Notes under the pieces: generated by a model
What the model was told of the DNA's origin: nothing
Database searches by the model: none
What the model saw: only the letters and a program-made list of their open reading frames with translations
Position numbers and translations under genes: made by a program
In this document: in pieces, positions 23,601 through 35,600 of the stretch
Layout of the letters: each line of letters opens with the position of its first letter
Numbering within the stretch: the stretch's first letter is position 1
DNA from: Oegoconia quadripuncta
Lineage: Eukaryota; Arthropoda; Insecta; Lepidoptera; Autostichidae
Length of the DNA stretch: 64,000 nucleotides
Assembly: GCA_949316235.1 (NCBI GenBank)
Contig: OX438742.1
Location: 31,502,853-31,566,852, forward strand
Reading direction: 5' to 3'

Positions 23601-26600
23601 ATTTAAAAAGTGGCCTCCGAGGTAGAAATACTCATGTGAAAATGCCACTAGCGGTCACCCATCCAAGGAATGATCCAAATGCATCGATTACTTGTTTATT
23701 ACCTATAAACTTCGTACTTACTCCAGTAAATACCAAGATTAAGATACCTATAAAATTGTACACAAAAGAAAATATGAATGCTCCAATTACAAGCTTCGTT
23801 AAATCATAATATTTACTTACTCATAATTTAAGAGGAAAATAACAAACGTCGCTGTTAATTATGTTACGCGTTGTGGAAAAAATCTCCTATTTAATTTAAG
23901 GCCCTTAAGAGCGGGATTACACCGATCTCAATCTTAAGATCTACAGGCCTTAGATTTCGCTAATTGAAATAAAATTAACTTTACCACACTACGGCGTTAG
24001 CCAAACGGAGGGTAGTGGCGTTTGTGCGATGTACCTAAACATGTGTGTACTTATATGTTACCTGCTACAGCCTACATGCTTCAACCGATTTTTAATAAGT
24101 TATTCTTGCGGTTGATTTTATAATATTTTGGATGGACTTTTACAAGTCAAAACTTCATAAATTGGTCAGCTATTAACTCGGAAAATAGAGCATTCTTATC
24201 TCTGATAATTTTCAATTCAATTTCGTTTTATACATGTAATTGATATGACTAATATTTTTACATTTACAAAAATAACACAGTAACTTAAATGCTCATTTTT
24301 AGCATTCATAAACGGATACCATTGATAAAGTATTTAATAGGACAATTATAAAGCTAAAGAATTATAAAAATGGTTGAAAATTATAAGCACATAATATAAG
24401 TAATATTATAAATGCGTTTGTTCCTGCGTAAATCACAGCGAAACAGACGAAGTGATGGATTTACATGATAAAGTATATTTTACGCGAATCGCGAAATGCA
24501 GGCAAAGCCACGGGCTGAAAGCTAGTAAATTTTTTTTTTAGATTCATAAAAACAAGAATGTATGAAAAATTTAAAATTCTTGTCTATTGCGTCTTAGTTT
24601 GCAAAAGCAATTTCTTAGTCAGATTATAGGTTTTATTATAAGCTTTATTGATTAAATAAGTAATAAATAAAAATAACGCCTTTACACGAATACATAAACA
24701 ATCGTAACAGACTCGATTGCCCGAAAGGAGAATCTCATACCACCCTAACGGGGTTTCAAAATTTCTCTAGGGTAAACCAACCACCCCCGTTAGATGGGAA
24801 CCGAGTTGACGCATTTTAATATCGGGCGAACAAATTTCAAACTTAGACATAATAAGCCAAGCAGGGAACCGAATTCAAATTATTGAAGTTAATCATCTGG
24901 AAATCTAATGTTATCTTTTTCAGAAATCAATTACGAATTCCCTGAAATAAAGTGAGCTCTGTATATCGTCAAGATTTGTTCCGAGAGGTATAGGAATCGG
25001 AGACCAATTTTTGATCTAGGTATGTACTACTGAATAAATAAACACACAACTGGAGTGAAAAATCATTCAAAATAGTAGTATTATTTCCACTTCATTGGTT
25101 GCCAATGAGTAGGTATCATAACCTGGTCGAAGGGGAGTAACTATTTTAATTTTTTCTACATAGTCTAAATCAAAATACCCTACTGCATATAACAAATTGA
25201 ACTAAAAAGACTAGGAAGTACTAGTTCAAAATTCGTCAAGCCATTCGCTTGAACTGATTGGAAGCAGACGCCGTTTTGGTTTTTGCTGGCGCCATGTTGG
25301 GTTATTGGCCCGACTACGGCGACACCAAAAGGAGGGTAAGTTTTCAACTCATCTGTATGTATGTATAATACCACTACAGCCTAAATAAGGGGTCATTTGA
25401 TTCTATAAGTTCCGAAAGTTATAGGTTATATGACGTCATGATAAACCCAATATGGCGGACGCTAGCAGCCATTTTGTTACACTTGACATCAAATAATTCC
25501 AACACCCCATCGAGATGCATATTAAATGATAAGTAGGTCTCATCGCATATTAAATTAAATGTTTAAAATAATCTCTCAAACAAAATTATAAGAACCCGAC
25601 TACGGTACAAATAGGTATCTACTTGCCAAAAAAACTCAAAAACAAGACAAACTCAAATGTTTTAGATCGTATTTGGAGGTCGCGTAAGCAAATTCACCCA
25701 ATCACGAAATGATCGAAGCGCACGGCAAGTTCTCGAAAAAGAACTGCATAGAGCCCTACGACTTATGAGGAGTAGGTATTCTTTAGATTTTAATGACTTG
25801 TCAGTGAGTAGGTGGGACTTCAGATTACACTTATCAATTCTTGTAAATTTATTTATTTAATTTATTATTATAACTTTTAGATCCGTATTAAATAAATATA
25901 AAACTGTATTACAAAATACAAAATGACGCTCAAGTTTTAGTATTATTGCCATCTCTGTCTCGCGGCAAAATATGAATTTATCTATCCCTTAACTAGTTTT
26001 AAGTAGAGGCATGATTTGAGCATGGTTCTGTAATATGAAATATGGAAATATGAAAGCCATATACTTTAATTACGTCGAGGGCAGACTTTAATATTTATTT
26101 CAAGTTATTACCTCCAACTAGGCGTTTTTGAGAAAAAGTGCCTACAAAAGTTTGTCAATTATGATGTTATGTACGGTATCCTCAGCGTCCTACTAGTACT
26201 TGATCGTCTATTATTTTATGTACATTTTCCAAACCAGTTCCAAAACTATGGAAACTCATTAAATTTATTTAACTACAATGACTCGGGTAAATTATTGTGA
26301 AGAAGCGAAACACAAGTTCTAGCGTTAATACCTAGTTACGACTCTAAGGACGGCGACGCCAAGAAAAATAACCTTAACGCATTATTGTTTGAAACGAAAC
26401 AATCGACGAATGACTCTCCCTAAGGAAATTTTGTCCATTGTATTGATTTCAACTTATACTCGGTAGTTGTATAAACTATTGCTAATACAAGTTATTATAG
26501 GTGTATGTGAGTTAAGTTGCCTTGTAACTTTTTTACAACCAATAATAGCTACATTGGAGATGGTTGTTTTGAATTTGGAAACGATTATTTCGTTAAAAGA

Positions 26601-29600
26601 AAACGAAGCGGTGCGTTAAATTGCTTTTACACCCACAGCCTTATACGTTCCCACTGCAGGGGTACCGCCTCTTCTCACTAGGAGAGGCTATGAACAATAA
26701 TCCACGGCATTTTTCATGGCATTCCCAAGTTCCGTTCCCACACAGTAATAGGGAAATTTGGCATTTGCTTAGGCTACAGGATTCAAATAGCTTAATGGAA
26801 ATTTACAATTTCCATATTTATTTGTAAACTGGGTAAGTAATTAGCGGCAGAGATGTAATTAACAAGGCTGGACGAGGTCGTGTCGCGGCATAATGTTAGC
26901 AACCATGCTACTACTATCCATCACGGGCGGATGGCGGGGCGGCGCGGGCGCTCACTGTCGTCAACTGTCGCTTTTGGAAATGTTCACTTGACTCTTACCT
27001 AATCAAGATTCAACAGCTGTTAGAATATAAAGTCCGGGCTTTCCCAGAATTTCATAAGTGCTGAGTAAAGATCTAAGACTCTGGTATACAATATCAGTAG
27101 CTATCTTTTAGATAACTACATGAGATCTGCTAAGATTTTTTACCAATTTATTTTTTGATATGTCAGGTATAACTACATACTAAAATAACTAATTACATAT
27201 AGATTTTGTTAAGAATGCAGATTTAGAAAATTCAGATGACGGACTGTCCATGGTAGATGTGGTAATTTTATGAAAATTAAAATGAAATCTTTTTTCCCAT
27301 TATCATATCCACATCCTCATCAGCATCCTCATAACCATTTTAGACCACTTTGTATTACGTATGTTCATGTTGTCCCTTAGATCACCTAAATTATTCATCG
27401 TATATTTCCCTCCGGTTGATCCAAGTATGAAATGAGACAAGGATAGCACAAATATGTCACACACGTAGAATAAAATATCTAGATTCCATCTTACTATCTG
27501 ATACACATACTCGTACACACCTACATAGTTGAAAAATGCAGTTAGCAAGTTTAATTATATGTATAATATAATAAAATACCTAACCTAAATACACACGCGG
27601 TTCTTCTCTTTGAAATGGAAATTTCTTTTCATAACCCTGGGTCCAGTTGGTACCGCAAAAACAAAATGCATGAATAATAATCATAAATTACAAGAGATTA
27701 CTAATTAGCATATAGATAAAGCCAAACATAGGTAGTTGGCCGTAAAAATAACAGAAAAACCAACCTATGTTGGGTAGGTACCTTATACTCGTGTAAACCA
27801 ATCCGGTTCACAACGTCCACTTCCTAATTTGGTCTACTAACGTGGTTTATAGAATTTTGAAAACGTTTAACTATCGATGTTTATCTTCATTGTGTTCAAA
27901 ACTACAATTTGATCTATTGTCATAAACTGATCTTGGTTCGATCGTAACGCCCAAAATAACAAGCTCAACATATTTCTTAAAAATGATAGATTTTTGTTTA
28001 CTACTTATTAATATTTGTCGAATAACTTAATTAAAAAACAAAGTATATAGTTGTAATTATTTATAGTGGTAGTACGTGTTTAACAAACATGTCGGACTGA
28101 CAAATAACGCTAAATAAGTTCATGAAAGAAAACGAGAACTCTCGTGTTTTCGAGAAGCAGCTAAGAATACAGTTTGAATGACCTGTGGGTGTCGGAAGAG
28201 AGGTTAGAAGTTTATTGAGAGATGGTTGGCTTGCGTTGGGAGTGAGATGAAAAAATGGTTTTCAGTTTGTAAAATAAAATCATTATTACGCATGTCTGGT
28301 TATGGCAACTAATAGGTACACTAACAAGAAAGTTTATGAGAATTTTGAAATTATTCCTCTCTTAGCGTAGTCGCCTACAACTCGCTGACAAAATCTACAT
28401 ATTAACGAAGTTATTTGCAGCGGTCAGCTCTTGGATGGGTCCCTACTAGCGGCATTTTCATAACAAAGTTTCTATATGGAATAACATAGAGAATTTCATC
28501 TTAACTAATAAACTTTATGAATATAAACTGTTCAATATCTGACATATATTTAGATGGCGATCTGTTTCGAATACTGGCAAGCAACCGTTTATAAAGCTTG
28601 AATGTTGGTGCAACAATTGGGAAACTATTGCAAAATAGAAAGTAAATTAAATACGTGTCCGCATGATTGTAACAAATTGTGACTCTGTCTCTAATATGTC
28701 GTGTTCTGCATTTTAAGTCAATGTACGAACACGCAATTTAGAACTTAGTGGACAGGAATGGCTCAGTAATGGATGGATGATTTTAGAGAGTTTACAATAA
28801 ATATACTCCAACTAAACTGTGATGAGTCTTTCACTATTCAAGTATAATCAAGTGGAAAATCATGTACGTTGTCACCATTTCACTTTTGCCAAAACAAAAA
28901 GAAAATATTTCCACATACAGGTTAATAAAAAGAAACACAACTGTCGTCACTAAGTTAAGATGTAAATAAAGAAGACACAAATGAGGACGTATTTCGACAA
29001 TATCCCGTAGCTGCCACATACCTGGGGCGGAGAACAAATAAAGTTCGTCGGTGACAAATAGGAGATTTACTTCGAATTACTCGGAGAAGTTGTTCGATTG
29101 TCTATAAATTTATTTTTGTACGATTACTATTCCGAGTCCGTGATGGATTTTTTTTCCTTTATCCCATATGGGGTGGTCAGGGATATCCCAAAGATTAAAA
29201 GTTCAATGCTACTAAATTAAAGGCTTATAATTTCGTCAAGAGCATGATGATCCATCCGTAGGTATGTTATAAATCCTAGGATGGGATTTAGCAGTGGTTT
29301 TCACCATTTGTGATAAGAATTTTTTTCTTCACATTGCGTTGTACATTGTTGCGTATTTTAGGTTAAAAATAAAGTCAAATCGACTTGTTCCCAGTGATTA
29401 CTTTTTATTGACAATATTGTCAAGGATAAATTAAACGGAAAGTTTTTCAATTATCGAAGAGGCGGCTACCTACGAATCAGACCTTTCTTACCTGTCGAAG
29501 GAAGACTGGAGTAAACGCTTTCAGAGCTGGTTTAGGCGTATGGAAATTTACATAGAAAATATTGGAGAATATGCTTCTAGTATTGTAATCTGTCTGTGTG

Positions 29601-32600
29601 TGTGTAAACAGATATTTCGAATATCTATCTTGCATTACCTATGTTATCGATTGATTAACTGCTTACTGATATACCAACGCTTCTGTAAGTCTATATTTAA
29701 ACGAGAGCAATTTAAAATGTTTTTCGTTTTAAATATCGACAAGCGCTACACAAAAGTTAGTCACGCTGTCGTAGTGTTCAAACAGATTATGTGTGGATTG
29801 TGTGGATCACCACTTGTTTGCGTAGAGCTTTAGGCCTCATCCTCGGTCTGTGGCGCCGTTATCCAATATACCATAATCCCTGTAATGTAGACCGTTATAA
29901 GGAAAGCAAAATATTATGATATTGTATTTATTTACAATGCCTAGCTCCAAGTTTAAATAAAAATATGGTTTTATTTTTATGCAAGTTTGTTAATCCTCTA
30001 CATATTCAAGGAGGAAACTATACTGCTGATCATCATTATAATTGGTACTCGGTATGCTTGGTGATTTTTAAAGCCAACATTTTTAAATTTATCATATAGC
30101 TACCACCTTCTCGTCTAAGTTAGCCGTCAAGCGGCAATGTTGATGTAGGTAATCGTCTCGCAATACGTCAAGCGCTAACCAATTGTACATACATACATAA
30201 CGTCACGACCTTTATCCCAAATGGGGTGGTCAGAGATATCCCAGACATAAGTAGTCGTGCATAAGTAAAATCATTATTCTCAGCCCACATGCTGCTGACA
30301 CTGAACATAAATCAATAAATAATTAAAAACCGATATTACCGCCTTATTACCTTCGTCACAGGACACTAGTGCCAAAACATGTGTCCCTTTCAGGGCAATA
30401 ATGTCAGAAAAGAGTTTAAACCGTAATCAGTTGTAAGTATTACTACAAAATTCTCAATAATTACTCAAGCGAGACAGATATTTAGGCCCGTATTACAGAA
30501 TGTTACTCAAGCAGAGATCTCCGCTTGAGGACAGTTAAAAAGGGACAGCTTTACTTAACTTGTATAGCGGCATCTCTTTCTAACTACGCTCAAGTGCAGA
30601 TCTACGCTTGAACAACATTCTGAAATAAGGGCCTTAGTTTCCTTATTTTTGACTTAAAGCTTGATTTCTTGTCCTCAAATTTTATTTTGTTGATCGAAAA
30701 AAGATCAGAAAATAGTCAAAAAGCCCTAATAACACCACACGACGAAACAGTCAGTAATCGTCAAGAAAAAAACAGGGGATAAGTACGTTAAATTTATTTT
30801 TAATTGTACAATACTATTTTTGGGCCAAAATATTTCATAAATTGGAAATGTGTAATTATGTGTTATTAGTATAAGTATTGTGTTGGTACCTAGATGTTGC
30901 AGGTTCAATAAATAAATAATTATCATTATGGAGCTAGAATGCTTCGTCGTATTTCTTCCACTTCACATTTGTTCACTCGACGAAAACATGTCTATTTTGG
31001 TGAACCAAATACGATAATACTGCCTTTGACGAACGGACAGACCGACAGATTGACAGTAAAGAGAGCTCTGCCTGGACCCTACGGGTACGACATCCTAACA
31101 AATAAACAAATTTTTCTCCCACTCTGCTGACGACTCGACGCGAAAGGTCAATGTGCCTCTGTAGTTGGATTTCCGCCACTTCCCCGGTCCTGCACCGTTT
31201 TGTGTGAGTGATGTGATGTGAGCAATATCAGATGAATATTTTTCACATTTTTTTAATACTTATCCGGAAATGCCACCTAAGTCTAACAACAGTATATAAG
31301 TAAATTATTGTTGTTTTGTGTATAACGGAGATGTGTGGCCATGATGTAAATGTGATGAGACACTTTCCGAATGCAGTATTGTCTCGAAGACAGCGATTAG
31401 GTAGTGGCTGTGAGAGGTTACCCATTATACAACTACCTTTACTGGAACAATAATTTTTCAAAGTGTCGTTACACTATTAGAATTTATTATTTCTTGAATT
31501 GGTATGTCCATTACATGTTCCAATATCTATATACTATGTATAAGACCTGTTTTTAGTAGCTACGTGACTTTTACAACGCGAAGTTTTCGATCCGTGTTCA
31601 TATTTTTTTACGAAAATCCTTAGTTCTGTAGTGTAGCGTACACTTAATGTTCCCACGCTATATTAAAATACGTAAAATTATGGGTGTAGTAGATATTTAC
31701 TTAGATACGTCCATATTTGAAATCTCTTCTGTTATTTAATGCTTGGGAACAGTAGTGGGTGGTAAGATATGTTAAGATGTTGCGACTCGCGACCACAATA
31801 AAAATACGAACCAATGGAATTTGGGGGAAAACAAAATGTGAGTCCTGAATATTGGAATACCTCGATAAACGTATGTGTAACACGAAACTTATTGCTTTTT
31901 GTATATACGGAAACTTCCCTTCTAACTGCTTTTTACCAAAATAGCTTATTCGATATTTGAGTTGAAAATAAAGAAATGATTGAATCCAATGTCAATAGCA
32001 AGGTTTCTCAAGATTAAATTCTTGTTGTGAATCAATCTAGTCTGCATAAGTCATCGCGTTTTATCCTATCCTGACCATTTGACCATCCTTGGATAAGTGT
32101 TCGGTCGATTGTATACGTGGAAAATGAATTGATTTGTATTAAAAAAATAATAAGTCCTTTTATGAAACGCCTATGATGATGAGAATTTTTAACTAGAACG
32201 TGTTGTAAAGCTCTCCTAATAGAAATCGGCCACCCTCATCCTTATTTTTACTTCGAACTTTACATCGAAGATACTTTGTTTGCGGTGTCTCTAGGTTGCC
32301 AACAGGTCGGTGAATTTGATACCAAATGTTTCCTAAACAGAATAAAAAAAAAATATGGTTCTTATTTTCAATTTTTCTTCCTAAATAGATTCTATTAACG
32401 ATAATATGAAGAGAGTTCCGGCACCGCAATCAACTAATATTCACGGTAATATTGTAAAATAATATAATTAATAAAAATGTTATTTAAGTTACTAGTAAAT
32501 AAAGTACCACGGATACGTACACCGTTTAACCGCCTCCGGGGCTCAATGTAAACAACATTGGGTTTACGATTTGGAGGTCGCGGGAACGATCCCTAGCGGG

Positions 32601-35600
32601 ATGTTTAAGTACCTACTCGGTTTGTTTGGTGGTAGGGCATTTTAAATGTCTGCCTGGCTGGCTACCACCATCTTTATCTAAATCTGCCGCCAAGCAGCAA
32701 TGTTAATAGCATTGTTGTGTTCCGTATGTCAGAGATAAGATAGCCAGTCCTCCAAATGTGTTGGAATTTCCGGGTCAGTACGCATCCACCTTCGACCTCA
32801 TCTTCACTTAACATCAGGTGTGATTGAGGTCAAGTACCAACGCGTTGTGAAAAAAAAAACACGCTATTAAAATCCGTATCAATAAGTAGGTATACATTAC
32901 GCCATCCCAAAGTTAATTTTTCAAAGAATATTTAGTTTTGAGTCAAATCAATTCATAATCTTCTACTTTCTATCTCTTTACGTTATTCTACTAGAGGTCT
33001 TTACAGACAAACTCTACAGTAAGCTCGCATAATATGGGTCCATCTCTTTCAACAATAAAAATAGACGCAGACTTAAAGAAATAAGTATGCGTGCCAAGGT
33101 AGGTAGAGACGAACACTTTTCTAAATACGTGCTAGGTACTTTTAATGCCAAAGTAACCGGAATTTGGTTTCACAGAGAGTCATGTTATTTGCGATAATGC
33201 CAGTGAAAAAGGAAATGCTGCTCGAAGTCCCTACAATTTTCCTCCCTTTGTAGCGGCGTAGCAGTGCACTTTGGCTCTTACGTTACTACAAACAGGGTTC
33301 GCAAATTACATTTCTTTCCTTTTCTCCTATCCGAGTTTCTCGCTGACCGAACATGAAACGTACGACGGCGTTCGGTAAATTTTTAGCTAAAAGCTGACAA
33401 TCTTCTTGACTTTGTTTTTCAAAATAACCCCTCCTTCCGCAAGTTCAATGCACAGTTCATTCATCAGAACATTTAGAAAATGCTTCCACCAAAAAATTTC
33501 TTTCATATTTGCATCATTTGCTTTCATAATGAGAACTAACAAGGGATGGTTTTTGAGTTCCAACACTCGGATATTTCATTCACAATTCAGAAATTTTCTA
33601 CAAAATCTTCTCTAATTATTTATGGAAAACTTATCGAAGTACCTCAAATATATAAATTCCCAATGGATCTTAATCTATTTTTGAAATCCTATGGCGTTTT
33701 CTGCGGACAAGTGTAGTTCAATTATTGAAATTTATATAAAAATATTTTTTTAATATCTTAATACTTATGTTGCAAGTGTGCATTACTTGTGAAGAAATTT
33801 TAGAGAAACTGAATTTAAAATATGTATTAGCACCGCGTACAACTGCTCTATATGCCGCGGTCGGTCAAAACATTTTGGATTCTTATTGACTATTTTGTTA
33901 AATTTCAAGAACAATTTTAAGAACGCATTATTTTGTATTGTTTACACTACCTACCTAAAAACTGGTAAAAATAACTTATTCATTAACGGTGAATGGTTCG
34001 TAGCATAATTGCTACGCTTGCTTCTACGAAGACGTAGCATACTTCTAGGGTCGTGAATACGGCAAGTCCTGGCTAAGGACTAGTATGCATGTTAAAGTAG
34101 ACGAATATACCTTTATTTTGTAATAAGTTAGAATAATGGGGTACATTGAAACTACAACTAAAGTAAAATTAATAAAAAATTGATAAAAATACGTCGCCGT
34201 AGCATCTTGATTAGTACAAGATAAAAACGTATAACAAATATTAAATGACACAAACTTACCCAGTTCTTGGATATTCACTACACAAAATACAAAACAATTT
34301 CTGAGAAATCACCAATGACAAATACCGTGCAGAAAAGTCACCGATAACAGCGATTGCAACAATGGAACGGACTTGTCTTAATTTATTAATCGTTTGCCAA
34401 AAAGCATGCATGCATGCACCATTAGTAAATAGCTTCACAACAGTTTTCCTTGATATACTCGTATACGCGTGTTAATTATATATCACAATAAATATTGTTA
34501 TACCGTATAGTGAAAGAAAATATATACTAACGTAAAGTATAGCGGCCGTAGTAATGCTGCTGGCTACATTTGCGGTTACGTACGTCAATGTTGCATTAAG
34601 TTACTTTGTAAACGAGACACCTCTAGAATTGTGGAAGCTTCCATGGCATTGCGGTCGAGCGGTCTTGGTCCTGGTATTGCGCTTCATAGACAGGACATTC
34701 AGTAATTAAAATATCTATAAAATGTTTTGCATTGGAATATATCTAAGTTTCTTTTATAGCTCGATTCGTATTTACTAATGTGAAGATTGGCAAATCAATA
34801 AATATGCGAAATAGGGCACTATTTCGCATATTTTTTGGGATCTCGTTTTGCTGCTTATCGTTGGTCTTTGCTGTTATGCTTACGATCAAAGCGAATTACT
34901 ATGGTGTATCTAATTGTCAATTTGAATCCGGATTAATAAAATTGTGCCAACATTTAAATGTAAAACATTTAAGTTATATAGTTACTTATTTAGTTACTAT
35001 ATAACTTAAATACTTATTAAGTTCACGTCTCTTTACAATTGACCTGAAAAGTCTGTTCAACTTATATGTTTATTATATTATGTTTATTTCCTGTCCTAAT
35101 TCCGAATTTTGATTTTCAACATTCACAATAAAGACAATTGAACTTACCTTTTAATAAAGACTTAACTTACAGTTTTATTTCACAAGAAGCCTAGTGAAAT
35201 TTAGAGTTGCTAGCAAAATATGCGGGTCTTAAAACTCAAAAATTGGTACCTACTCTGGGTTGTACAACGTGAAGTCTGCTGAAAGACTAGCATAACCCGA
35301 TTTCTCGTTCGCGTTTTATGCGAGTGGCGACACGCTATTCTTCTATGATATTTCGTGACACTGAAGAGAGAGAAAGACAATTGGCTACTAAGTTTGTAAT
35401 ATGTGATATAAAAACAAATGATATATGGTTCGAAAGACATAATTTAGGCAATAGGTCAATTACTATAATAAACAATCGAAATTTGTTATACTGTAATAAT
35501 TATATTTATTGGACAAATTATCCCTTCTTGTTGCTTATGTTTTTATATGAAACATGAAATAAAATTTAAATCATTTATACGATATATTAATTATGTAAAA

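Noticed and set aside
34780..35004. 74-codon ORF near the twin hairpins
   Set aside because: It is open because it runs through palindromic AT-rich sequence; no domain or splice support.
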